DNA from: Nocardiopsis xinjiangensis YIM 90004
Lineage (GTDB): Bacteria > Actinomycetota > Actinomycetes > Streptosporangiales > Streptosporangiaceae
Assembly (NCBI RefSeq): GCF_000341145.1
Contig: NZ_ANBE01000003.1
Span: 105,264-162,358 of the forward strand
DNA: 57,095 bases
Reading direction: 5' to 3'
Part shown: piece after piece, positions 9,094 through 16,029 of the stretch
How positions within the stretch are numbered: position 1 is the first letter of the stretch
How the letters are laid out: every line of letters starts with the position of its first letter
Position numbers and translations under genes: made by a program
Notes under the pieces: model-generated
Database searches by the model: none
Told to the model about the DNA's origin: nothing
What the model saw: the letters and a program-made list of their open reading frames with translations, nothing else

Positions 9094-9339
9094 TCACACG
9101 AAAGGGACGGGCGCCAGACTCACCAACCCGCACCCGTAGGCCTTCGCACGCCCGATCCCCATCCGGACCGCCTCGGCGAAGGCCTCTGCGTCGGTCACCA
9201 CCAAGCGTCCGTCGAACTGCGCGGGCGAGACGGTGATCTTGTTCCGCCGCGAGGACGAACCCTTGTAGCCGATCGCGGGCGGCAGGGGGACCACGTCGAC
9301 CGCCATGGCACTGCCACCGGCAATCAGCGCGAGGTTCGG
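9094..9339 (-). pseudogene. cas6e: C-terminal remnant of type I-E CRISPR endoribonuclease Cas6e (CasE/Cse3)
   Basis: Reading from about 9339 to the stop at 9094, the frame encodes about 80 residues ending KITVSPAQFDGRLVVTD, then GIGRAKAYGCGLVSLAPV. The last block is the hallmark glycine-rich C-terminus of Cas6e, the crRNA-processing nuclease of type I-E Cascade. A full Cas6e is about 200-230 aa with an N-terminal ferredoxin fold; that part and its catalytic Tyr/His are missing. An in-frame stop (plus-strand TCA at 9340-9342) lies just upstream, and no further cas homology is visible. A short ATG start exists at 9306, but a functional product is unlikely. Confidence 0.72.
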
Positions 9340-9386
9340 TCAGAGGTCGAGAACCCACCCACGGCACTCGACCTCATGCACAGAAC

Positions 9387-9824
9387 TTAATTCTGGTCAT
9401 TTGCATAGAAGTGGATTTCAGAGGGCTGCCGCTTCCCATCCGGGAGGACAGTGACAGTTATTACGTGCATACGGCCATGCTCCCTTGGGCACGTCATGCG
9501 CCAACCTCTTGCCTCGAATGGAGGGAGTTGGGTTTTATTGTCATTGAGAGTGACAGGTTCCTGACGGTCACCCCATGGAAAAAATCCGGACCTACAGGAC
9601 GCATCGACCCTTAAATCAACTTCCTCCCCCACCTGATTGTTGACCACCAACTCCCATGAATAAAGATTGCCATTAGACTCAATCGGGCCATATTCAAGGA
9701 CCCTGAGCGTGAAATCACCTGCATCATGAGAGCGATTAATCGGAACTATGGAGTCAGATCGACAAAAAATAAACAGCACGAGCATCAACAAAAGGGCGAG
9801 GAGAACTATGACAGATTTTCTCAC
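9387..9824 (-). CDS. Small membrane-anchored/exported hypothetical protein, low GC
   Basis: A 145-aa protein that I do not recognise. A basic start (MRKS) is followed by a strong hydrophobic segment at about residues 4-21 ending near a Cys (FIFCRSD). This is either a signal anchor or, less likely, a lipoprotein signal, since no good lipobox is seen. The rest is a polar, probably beta-rich extracytoplasmic domain with two Cys (Cys-Arg-Ser and Thr-Cys-Pro) that could form a disulfide. The start is GTG at 9822-9824. Base composition is strikingly AT-rich for this window and codon use differs from all neighbours, which suggests recent transfer. Confidence 0.6.
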   Translation of the reverse strand: MRKSVIVLLALLLMLVLFIFCRSDSIVPINRSHDAGDFTLRVLEYGPIESNGNLYSWELVVNNQVGEEVDLRVDASCRSGFFPWGDRQEPVTLNDNKTQLPPFEARGWRMTCPREHGRMHVITVTVLPDGKRQPSEIHFYANDQN

Positions 9825-9980
9825 CCGAATCGATCCTGCGCATCAGGGGTTATGCCCATACAGGCGCTGACCTCTTTCAGTGGAGAGCGGAAAGCATGTT
9901 CGGGTGCATCCCTGAACTTTTCGCCATCGAATTCAGTCGACCCTCTACAGGTCCTGGACTTCTCAAGATGCACTCCTGCC

Positions 9981-10175
9981 CTACTGGCCGGTGGCCGAGC
10001 GGAGCAGGGCTGTCCACTCCAGGGGTGGAAAGCTGAGGGGCCCAAGTTCCCGATTCTGAGTGTCACGCACAGCAGCTCCGGTCGCAAATTCCGCGAACTC
10101 GACGCAGTCCTGCCCCTTGGCGCTGGAGTAACTGCTCTTGTGGAAGTTGACGTGGGATTCGCTGGTGAGCATCAT
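9981..10175 (-). CDS. DUF397 domain protein (module 2)
   Basis: A 64-aa DUF397 protein: FHKSSYSSAKGQDCVEFAEF, AVRDTQNRELGPLSFPPLEWTALL. DUF397 proteins pair genetically with XRE regulators of the BldB/WhiJ-associated type in actinomycetes and may act as their partner or antitoxin-like modulator. The double ATG (10175 or 10172) overlaps the stop of the upstream decayed XRE gene (GGGGGCATGATG), so translation was originally coupled. It is nearly identical in layout to the DUF397 gene at 10541-10729, so this is a duplicated module whose regulator is now broken. Confidence 0.85.
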   Translation of the reverse strand: MMLTSESHVNFHKSSYSSAKGQDCVEFAEFATGAAVRDTQNRELGPLSFPPLEWTALLRSATGQ

Positions 10176-10461
10176 GCCCCCTGATCGATCTGGTCGAGCC
10201 GCCCCGTCAACCATGCCAGTGACTGTTCGACACTCAGCGCCGAGGTCCGGACCTGATCGAGGACAGTCTCGTAAGTCCTGAGCTGCTCCGCATCTTCGAT
10301 GAGTAGGCCATCTCCGCCGGCCTGCTCGACTTACACCGCTGAGGGATCGGAGGCGAAATCCAGGATCACGAAGGAATCGTCCATCCCTGCGTGCGGCCCC
10401 GCCTCTTCTGGAAGGACCTGCACCCGCAGCGTCGCGACCCTTCCACGAGGGAGCTTCGGAC
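10173..10461 (-). pseudogene. Decayed XRE/DUF5753 regulator, C-terminal fragment with in-frame stop
   Basis: The minus strand reads KLPRGRVATLRVQVLP, then PHAGMDDSFVILDF, then a TAA stop, then VEQAGGDGLLIEDAEQL, RTYETVLDQVRTSALS and a terminal WLTGRLDQIDQ. This aligns block by block with the C-terminus of the intact regulator at 10742-11593 (IAVQVLPF, GPFVLLDF, VVYLETRHQGLYLE, DYRDVLGHLQDTALS). The stop falls where the intact protein has Tyr, consistent with TAC/TAT to TAA. The N-terminal HTH and most of DUF5753 are absent. The fragment begins next to the terminator of the upstream module. Confidence 0.78.
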
Positions 10462-10495
10462 AGGTAAGCTCCTCCTGGGATGCTTAGGTAAGCAC

Positions 10496-10532
10496 AGTGA
10501 AGGCCTCCGGTTCTGGACCGGAGGCCTTCACT
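10496..10532. terminator. Perfect hairpin ending the intact XRE-DUF397 unit
   Basis: A perfect 16-bp stem (AGTGAAGGCCTCCGGT with its complement) around TCTGG, 8 bp beyond the stop of the DUF397 gene at 10541. It separates the intact module from the decayed one. Confidence 0.8.
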
Positions 10533-10540
10533 GTTGCGGG

Positions 10541-10729
10541 TTACTTGCGGCTGGCCGCGCCGAGCAACGCGTGCCACTCTGCGGTCGGGAAGGCCAGGTG
10601 CCCCAGCTCCCGGTGCTGGGTGTCTCGGACAGCCGCACCCTCGAAGAACTCAGCGACCTCGACGCACTCCTGCGCCGTGGTGCTGTAACTGCTCTTGTGG
10701 AAGTTCAGGTGGGTGTGGGTTCGGTGCAC
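10541..10729 (-). CDS. DUF397 domain protein (module 1)
   Basis: A 62-aa DUF397 protein: LNFHKSSYSTTAQECVEVAEF, AVRDTQHRELGHLAFPTAEWHALL. The start is GTG at 10727-10729, with GGAG about 8 bases upstream. It lies 12 bp downstream of the XRE gene in the same direction and is followed by a strong terminator, so the pair forms a two-gene operon. In Streptomyces the same pairing (XRE/DUF5753 plus DUF397) is linked to developmental control. The specific role here is unknown. Confidence 0.87.
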   Translation of the reverse strand: MHRTHTHLNFHKSSYSTTAQECVEVAEFFEGAAVRDTQHRELGHLAFPTAEWHALLGAASRK

Positions 10730-10741
10730 GTCAGGGTGCTC

Positions 10742-11593
10742 CTAGTCAATGAGTCGGTCCAAGTGTGCTGCGGACTCCGCCGGTGACAGAGCCGTGTCCT
10801 GAAGATGGCCCAAGACATCGCGGTAATCTGCAATCTGTTCCGGTGTCTCCAGGTAGAGCCCTTGGTGTCTGGTCTCGAGATAGACGACGGGCCGGTCTAT
10901 GGGATCGGGGAAGTCGAGAAGCACGAAGGGGCCACCGGTTCCGGCGTGCAGGCCGGTGGAGAACGGGAGGACCTGCACAGCGATGTTCGGCCGCTCAGCG
11001 GCCTCGACCAGATGCCGGATCTGCTTGCGCATCACCTCTGGCTCGGCCGCTGTGGCCGGCCGGGCGAGGGCCGCCTCGTCAATGATGGCCCACAGGCGCG
11101 GTGGCTTCTTTTGGTCGAGGATGCGCTGACGCCGTTTTCGGGCGTCCACGACGCGTTCGATGTCGTTCGTCGGTGTGAGTGATGCCTGTGAGGACGCGAC
11201 CGCGTAATCGGAGGTCTGCAGCAACCCGGGGATGGCTCCCACTTGATAGGTCGCAATGGATGACGCCTCAGCCTCGAAGCCGAAGTAGGCCCCCGCGAAG
11301 TCGCTGTACCGCGTCCACCAACCCTTGACACGCGACTGCCTCGTCAGCTCGAACAGGGCCTCCCGTCGCTCGGGGTCAGTCACTCCGTAGATGTCGAGCA
11401 GGAGACCGATGTCGGTGACGTAGGGACGAAGCCGCTTTCCGGTCTCGATGTTGGCGATTTTGGCCCTGCTCCATTCGAGCTTCTTCGCCGCTTGCTCCAG
11501 CGTGAGGCCGGCTGTGGAGCGGAGTTGTTTCAGCTCCTCAGAGAGCCTGCGGCGCCGGATGGTCGGGCTGAAGTCACCAGTGGGATCGGGCAT
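10742..11593 (-). CDS. XRE-family HTH regulator with DUF5753 domain
   Basis: A 283-aa protein. The N-terminal Cro/CI-type HTH (LSEELKQLRSTAGLTLEQAA, KKLEWSRAKIANIETGKR) occupies about residues 15-65. The C-terminal part is DUF5753 (QVGAIPGLLQTSDYA, RLWAIIDEAAL, IAVQVLPFSTGLHAG, GPFVLLDFP). The start is the ATG at 11591-11593 (MPDPTGDFSP); another in-frame ATG at 11641 would add 16 basic residues. It is divergent from the small-ORF operon at 11768 and probably acts on the inverted repeat at 11663-11695. Proteins of this WhiJ-like class bind DNA and depend on DUF397 partners. Confidence 0.88.
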   Translation of the reverse strand: MPDPTGDFSPTIRRRRLSEELKQLRSTAGLTLEQAAKKLEWSRAKIANIETGKRLRPYVTDIGLLLDIYGVTDPERREALFELTRQSRVKGWWTRYSDFAGAYFGFEAEASSIATYQVGAIPGLLQTSDYAVASSQASLTPTNDIERVVDARKRRQRILDQKKPPRLWAIIDEAALARPATAAEPEVMRKQIRHLVEAAERPNIAVQVLPFSTGLHAGTGGPFVLLDFPDPIDRPVVYLETRHQGLYLETPEQIADYRDVLGHLQDTALSPAESAAHLDRLID

Positions 11594-11662
11594 GCGTCGA
11601 TCGTATGACCGCGGACGTCTTGGGACCAATGTCCGTTTCACTTTCCCGCCTTCACGTTGACC

Positions 11663-11707
11663 GATTCACAACCCAGACTTGAAAAACGGTGAATCACAGT
11701 TTTAGAT
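11663..11707 (+). promoter_or_regulatory. Promoter with overlapping inverted repeat for the small-ORF operon
   Basis: A -35 TTGAAA (11679-11684), a 17-bp spacer and a -10 TTAGAT (11702-11707) form a good vegetative-type promoter reading right. An inverted repeat, GATTCAC (11663-11669) and GTGAATC (11689-11695), brackets the -35, a layout suited to repression by the adjacent XRE protein. That assignment is inferred. Confidence 0.6.
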
Positions 11708-11767
11708 GGAGCGTACCTAGTCCATCCGGGGTCACTCACCCGGACCTGACCCAGGAGGTGTGCGCCC

Positions 11768-11968
11768 ATGGCGCCTCGCTACCTGTCCTTGTCCGAGCTC
11801 GAGCACGTGCGCCGACGTGCAGAGGCGAACCTCCGCGAGCGCCGCTCTCCCCACAAGCGCCGCCCGCGCCGTGCGAACCGGGTGCGCACCTACGTGTCCG
11901 ACCCCGCCGGGGACCTCGCCCCGCTGGCCCTGGCGGTGCGCCGCTACCTCGCACAGGGGGCCGCATGA
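11768..11968 (+). CDS. Small basic hypothetical protein
   Basis: 66 aa, strongly Arg-rich (LSELEHVRRRAEANLRER, then KRRPRRANRVR), with no recognised domain. AGGAGG lies about 9 bases before the ATG. Its stop overlaps the next start (ATGA at 11965-11968), so it is the first gene of a coupled three-gene operon that runs divergently from the XRE regulator. Such short ORFs commonly accompany XRE/DUF397 modules in actinomycetes. The sequence does not show a function. Confidence 0.65.
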   Translation: MAPRYLSLSELEHVRRRAEANLRERRSPHKRRPRRANRVRTYVSDPAGDLAPLALAVRRYLAQGAA

Positions 11969-12321
11969 AGTGGCGCGACCTGTCCGAATGCGGCGCCCGC
12001 ACGACCCTGGAGGGCGATGCCCGCCTGTGCGTGCGCATCACCCGCCACGAGGGCCTGCACCAGGACCTGACCGGACAGGCCTGGGAGACCGAACACGAGA
12101 CCCTGGACCGCCTGCGCACCAGGTGGGGACACCGGTGGCACATCGTCTACACCGGCCGCACCTGGATCGCCACCACCTACCGCCGACCCGGCCACCGCAC
12201 CCAGGTCGAGAGCGCCCCCACACCGGACCGACTCGAGGAGCAGCTCACTCAGGCACCCGAACCGAGGACACCGGCACCGAGGGCGCCCATCGTGCCCGCG
12301 CCGAGGAACGAGACCAGGTGA
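11965..12321 (+). CDS. Hypothetical protein, small-ORF operon gene 2
   Basis: A 118-aa protein with a possible folded N-terminal part: two Cys (ECGARTTLEGDARLCVRITRH) and an aromatic-rich middle (WGHRWHIVYTGRTWIATTYR). The tail is disordered and Pro-rich. It starts inside the stop of the preceding gene (ATGA overlap), and its own stop is followed at once by the next gene. No family was recognised. The CxH-like elements are too sparse to call a zinc finger. Confidence 0.65.
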   Translation: MKWRDLSECGARTTLEGDARLCVRITRHEGLHQDLTGQAWETEHETLDRLRTRWGHRWHIVYTGRTWIATTYRRPGHRTQVESAPTPDRLEEQLTQAPEPRTPAPRAPIVPAPRNETR

Positions 12322-12326
12322 ACGCG

Positions 12327-12539
12327 ATGCAACGCCCGCAGAAGGAGAACCCGCGCACGGCGAAGAACTACGACGAGACCGACCCCGAGAACCGGCCGCT
12401 CAACCGCGAAGAACGCCGCGCGCTACGGGAACAGGACCGCCTCATGGAGAAGCGTCGCCAGGCCCGCCAAGCCCGGGAGGGCCGCCGATCCGACCAAGCC
12501 CAGGAGCAGGAAACCGCGACCGACGCGTCAGGCCCGTGA
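12327..12539 (+). CDS. Small, highly charged hypothetical protein, operon gene 3
   Basis: 70 aa, predicted helical and charged (LNREERRALREQDRLMEKR, RQARQAREGRR), with no domain recognised. The start is the ATG at 12327 with AGGTG six bases upstream; a GTG at 12318 overlapping the previous stop is the alternative. It converges on tetR at 12551 with an 11-bp gap. Confidence 0.55.
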   Translation: MQRPQKENPRTAKNYDETDPENRPLNREERRALREQDRLMEKRRQARQAREGRRSDQAQEQETATDASGP

Positions 12540-12550
12540 AAACTCCGGGG

Positions 12551-13138
12551 TCAGAGGCCGAAGGAACCGCCCTGGACCCGCGCGAGGGCACTGTCGAGGA
12601 GATCGGGGAAGTCCGCGGGTTCGCCCTCGCCCTCCTCGGCGACGGCGAGCGAGACCGACAGCAGCGCCCCGATGCACGCGCCCGCCCACGCCCGCACGTC
12701 GAGGTCCGTGGCCGAACGCCCGGTGCGTTCGGCGGCGGCCTCGGCGAGCTCACCGATCCCGGTGGCATGCCGTTCGATCAGGGACGACCGGAGCTCGGGC
12801 ACGGTGAACATGAGCCGGCGCCGTTGCAGGTCCTCGTCCCGGTCGGCGCCGCTCATCTCCGCGTAAGCACGACGCAACCCCGCCCGCAAGGCGTCGGTGA
12901 GGGGCACGCTCTCGGGTTCGTCGAGGAAGTGGCCGTGAACACGGGCGAGCACGTCATCGGTGCGGACGGCCTCCTCCTTCGTGGGGAAGTACCGGAAGAA
13001 GGTGCTCTCCGAGACGTCCGCGGCCGCGGCGATCTGTCCGGTGGTGGTCGCCTCGTATCCCTGCTCACGGATGAGTTCCAGAGCCTGGTGCCGGATCGCG
13101 GCACGGGTGGCCGCCTTCTTCCGCTCTCGCAAACCCAT
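12551..13138 (-). CDS. TetR/AcrR family transcriptional regulator
   Basis: A 195-aa TetR protein. The HTH at about residues 5-50 reads RERKKAATRAAIRHQALELI and TGQIAAAADVSESTFFRYFP, the canonical FFRYFP end of the recognition helix. The C-terminal domain (WAGACIGALLSVSLAVAEEG) is of the MftR-like actinobacterial type. The start is taken at MGLRERKK (13136-13138), where homology starts; an upstream ATG at 13156 is weaker. Its target is unknown. Confidence 0.88.
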   Translation of the reverse strand: MGLRERKKAATRAAIRHQALELIREQGYEATTTGQIAAAADVSESTFFRYFPTKEEAVRTDDVLARVHGHFLDEPESVPLTDALRAGLRRAYAEMSGADRDEDLQRRRLMFTVPELRSSLIERHATGIGELAEAAAERTGRSATDLDVRAWAGACIGALLSVSLAVAEEGEGEPADFPDLLDSALARVQGGSFGL

Positions 13139-13273
13139 GCGCACATCATGGCGCACGGGCGGGTGCCCGGGGAATCGGTGGGACAGAACCGGTCATGACG
13201 GATCTGCGGGGCACGCGGTGCGAGTGCGCATCGACGTGCGGCGAGCGGGCACCGGGGTTCGTCCGCGCACGGG

Positions 13274-13480
13274 TCAGTCGCGGTCGAAGAACCGGAAGAT
13301 CTGGAGCACGAGCCCGGCGGCGAGAGCGGCCAGCAGGACCGAGGAGACGAAGGAAGCGATCCAGAGCGCCAGGCCTTCCAGGGCCACCCAGGAGGCCAGG
13401 AAGGTCCGCGTGAAATCGCGGGTGGCGACGAAGGCGATGACGAAGACGAGGAAGGACACGATGGTGGCGGCGTTCCTCAC
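13274..13480 (-). CDS. Small two-helix membrane protein
   Basis: 68 aa from a GTG start, with two hydrophobic segments (about residues 4-20 and 33-60: WVALEGLALWIASFVSSVLL continuing AALAAGL) and a polar C-terminus FRFFDRD. No family was recognised. It lies upstream of tetR in the same direction, with a 135-bp gap, and about 150 bp from the end of the ABC operon. It is a plausible real gene because of good GC3 bias and hydrophobic pattern. Confidence 0.55.
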   Translation of the reverse strand: MRNAATIVSFLVFVIAFVATRDFTRTFLASWVALEGLALWIASFVSSVLLAALAAGLVLQIFRFFDRD

Positions 13481-13590
13481 CGGAGGCCACCCCGCTTCCC
13501 GAGCGCGAGATCAGACATGCCGTCCAGCCTATGGCGGGTGGGGCCCTCCCCGGCCCCGGCCTCGGCTCCGCGGTCCTCAGAACGGGCGGG

Positions 13591-13637
13591 CCACGGTGAG
13601 GGGCGGCGGATGGCCGCCCCGCCGCCCCTCACCGTGG
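13591..13637 (-). terminator. Hairpin ending the sigma/anti-sigma/ABC operon
   Basis: A perfect 18-bp stem (13591-13608 with 13620-13637) and an 11-nt loop, immediately after the stop of the last ABC ATPase on the minus strand. Confidence 0.78.
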
Positions 13638-14360
13638 TCACGTGGGTGTGCTGCTGTCCGCCCCCGCCGCCACGAGGTCGAGGAAGCCCTCCTCCAGGTC
13701 GCCGCCGTTGGCCAGGCCCTCCAGCGGCCCCTCGTAGTGGGTGGTACCGGCGACCAGGACACCGACGCGGTCGCAGATCCGGGCGATCTGGTCCAACTGG
13801 TGGCTGGAGACGAAGACGGTCGTCCCCTCCCCGGCGAGCCGGCGCAGAAGCTCGCGCATGTCCCGCATACCGAGCGGGTCCAGGCCGTTGGTGGGTTCGT
13901 CCAGCACCAGCAACTGCGGTCTGCTGACCAGGGCCAACGCGATTCCCAGGCGCCACCGCATACCCAGGGAGCAGGCGGAGACCCGGCGGTCGGCGAGGTC
14001 GGCCATGCCGACGGTGCTCAACGCCTCGTGTCCCCATTCCTCGGGCACGCCCCGGAGCCTGGTGTGCACACGGACGTGCTCGGCCGCGTTCATCCGGGGC
14101 CACAGTCCCGGACCGTCGATCAGGGTCCCCAGTCCGCGGCGGGTATCCCTCGACAGCGGCCGGTCGAACACGGAAATCCGTCCCGAGTCCAACCGCAACA
14201 GACCCGCGATCGTCTTCATCAACGTGGTCTTGCCCGCACCGTTCGGTCCGAGCAGCCCGTAGACCTCGCCGGTCCGCACGGTCAGATCCACGCCCCGCAA
14301 CGCGGGATGCCGCCTTCCCAAGGTCTTCTCCACACCCGACACTCGCAGCGCCTCGGCCAT
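13638..14360 (-). CDS. ABC transporter ATP-binding protein (operon gene 5)
   Basis: A 240-aa ABC ATPase: Walker A GPNGAGKT (38-45), signature region ACSLGMRWRLGIALAL (a degenerate LSGGQ), Walker B LLVLDEPTNGLDP and switch His in VSSHQLDQIA. It resembles the BcrA/NatA-type subfamily used for lantibiotic/peptide export or immunity. Its ATG overlaps the stop of the permease gene (TGATG), so the two are translationally coupled and form one exporter. It is the last gene of the minus-strand operon headed by an ECF sigma factor. Confidence 0.92.
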   Translation of the reverse strand: MAEALRVSGVEKTLGRRHPALRGVDLTVRTGEVYGLLGPNGAGKTTLMKTIAGLLRLDSGRISVFDRPLSRDTRRGLGTLIDGPGLWPRMNAAEHVRVHTRLRGVPEEWGHEALSTVGMADLADRRVSACSLGMRWRLGIALALVSRPQLLVLDEPTNGLDPLGMRDMRELLRRLAGEGTTVFVSSHQLDQIARICDRVGVLVAGTTHYEGPLEGLANGGDLEEGFLDLVAAGADSSTPT

Positions 14361-15178
14361 CACAGTTCCTTCCGGTTCACGTAACGGGCACCGACGGCGA
14401 GCAGGACCGCGGCGAGGGCGAGGGACAGGCCCGCCCCGGCCGGGAGGACCGTCAGGTCGTGCAGGGGATGCTCGTCGGGCAGCGGGACACCGGAGGCCTC
14501 GATCCCGGCGAGGGGAACGACCATGCGCATGGGCCAGGCAAGCGGGATCACCCACCACACCACCTTGTCCGCGAGCAGCGCGCCGAACATCATCCCGGCC
14601 ACACCGGTGCACATCGTGGCCGTGAAGCCCCAGACGTTGGCGATGAGCAGGCACAGGGCGAGTGATCCGAGGAAGGCCGCCCACGGCAGCAGTGCGCCCG
14701 CCACGATCGTCGGGAGGTCCTGCATCCTTCCGAAGCCCGCACCCATCAGGGTGAGCAGGAGGACGAGCAGGATCGAGGACGCCAGGCTCAGTGCGGTCAG
14801 CGCCAGGAACTTGCCGATGAGCAGACGGCCCCGGGAGAAGGCGTAGGTGTACAGCAGGCGGCGCGCGTCGTCGTCCTGGCGCTCGGCGACCCCGGCGTAG
14901 AGGGCGGCGCTCATCGGCAGGAGTACACCCCAGAACATGAGCACGACCTGGAGCCAGGTCTGCCAGGCCCTCCCCGCCTGCGCTTCCGGGGAGAACACGG
15001 TGATGATCCCCAGGGGCAGGATCAGGGCCGCGGGCATGAGGATGCTGTACCAGAACGGGAACCCCCGGCGGAGCCTCAGGAGTTCGGTGCCGAACACCGT
15101 GGTCCACGAGGGTGCGTCCACGGCACCTGGCACCGCCTCCTCCGCACGGTCGGCCGTACCCGGTGGCTGCCTCGTCAT
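14360..15178 (-). CDS. ABC transporter permease (operon gene 4)
   Basis: A 272-aa protein with about six membrane segments (FPFWYSILMPAALILPLGII, WLQVVLMFWGVLLPMSAALY, LALTALSLASSILLVLLLTL, ALLPWAAFLGSLALCLLIA and two more). This is the ABC-2 type of lantibiotic-immunity or bacitracin exporters, with a polar first 30 residues. The start is the ATG at 15176-15178 (MTRQPPGT). It partners with the ATPase at 13638 through overlapping stop/start. A 78-bp gap with a small hairpin separates it from the upstream ATPase, so there may be internal expression adjustment. Confidence 0.85.
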   Translation of the reverse strand: MTRQPPGTADRAEEAVPGAVDAPSWTTVFGTELLRLRRGFPFWYSILMPAALILPLGIITVFSPEAQAGRAWQTWLQVVLMFWGVLLPMSAALYAGVAERQDDDARRLLYTYAFSRGRLLIGKFLALTALSLASSILLVLLLTLMGAGFGRMQDLPTIVAGALLPWAAFLGSLALCLLIANVWGFTATMCTGVAGMMFGALLADKVVWWVIPLAWPMRMVVPLAGIEASGVPLPDEHPLHDLTVLPAGAGLSLALAAVLLAVGARYVNRKEL

Positions 15179-15256
15179 CGCCCCTCCTCGCATCGGTGTC
15201 CACCGGGTCTCCGGTGGCTCTTCGCGTAGTACGTAGCGCCGAGGGGGCGAAGCGGT

Positions 15257-16018
15257 TCACGGTTCGGGACGCGAATTTTGATCCGGGGCGGGTGCGTGGC
15301 CCAGCAGCGCGGCGTATCCCTGTTCGAGGTCCTGCCCGTCCGGCGCCGCCCGCGCGAGCTGGGCCGCGGTCCCGGTGAAGGCCACTGTTCCTGCGTCGAG
15401 CAGGCCGACCCGGTCGCAGACACGGGCGACGTCGTCCAGGACATGGGTGGACAGCACCACGGTGGTGTCCCGGGCGAGGTCGCGGAGGAGTTCCCGGAAC
15501 CGGTGCCGGTGGACCGGGTCCAGCGCCGAGGTCGGTTCGTCCAGTACGAGCAGCGGCGGCCCGCCGATCAGCGCCTGCGCGAGACCGGCACGCTGCCGCC
15601 CACCGACGGAGAGTTCCCCGGCCCGGGTCCGGGCGTGCGCGGTCAGATCCAGCCGGTCCATCACCTGCCCCGCCCGCCTGTTCCGGGAACGCGCGTGGGG
15701 ATCGCCCTTCAGCAGGGCGGCGTGATCCAGGTTCTTCCGTACGGTGAGGTGCGCGTACAGGCCCGGGTCCTCCGGAAGGTAACCGACCAGGCGACGCACG
15801 GCCCGCCGACCGCCGATGGTGCCCATGTCGTGTCCGCCGACGAGGAGGGGGCCGCCGCGCGGGCGCAGGAGACCCGTGATGAGCCGGAGGAGTGTGGTCT
15901 TCCCGGCGCCGTTGGGTCCGAGGAGGCCGAACACGCCGCCGTGGACGTGGAGGTCGACGCCCGCCAACGCGGTCGTGCCCCGGTAGCGGTACCGGACCTC
16001 TCTCGCGGTGATACGCAT
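15257..16018 (-). CDS. ABC transporter ATP-binding protein (operon gene 3)
   Basis: A 253-aa ABC ATPase with Walker A GPNGAGKT (about 34-41), signature ELSVGGRQRAGLAQAL (LSVGG instead of LSGGQ), Walker B LLVLDEPTSALDP and switch His in STHVLDDVA. It starts 11 bp after the membrane anti-sigma gene. No dedicated permease lies next to it, so its membrane partner may be the six-helix domain of that anti-sigma protein. Confidence 0.92.
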   Translation of the reverse strand: MRITAREVRYRYRGTTALAGVDLHVHGGVFGLLGPNGAGKTTLLRLITGLLRPRGGPLLVGGHDMGTIGGRRAVRRLVGYLPEDPGLYAHLTVRKNLDHAALLKGDPHARSRNRRAGQVMDRLDLTAHARTRAGELSVGGRQRAGLAQALIGGPPLLVLDEPTSALDPVHRHRFRELLRDLARDTTVVLSTHVLDDVARVCDRVGLLDAGTVAFTGTAAQLARAAPDGQDLEQGYAALLGHAPAPDQNSRPEP

Positions 16019-16029
16019 GCTCGGTCCCC

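Noticed and set aside
9080..9367. A 95-codon minus-strand frame over the Cas6e stump
   Set aside because: It reads a different frame with Arg/Gly-rich nonsense; the Cas6e motif is in the frame ending at 9094.
9340..9980. Possible CRISPR repeats near the Cas6e remnant
   Set aside because: No direct repeats of 28-37 bp with regular spacing were found by eye anywhere in the window.
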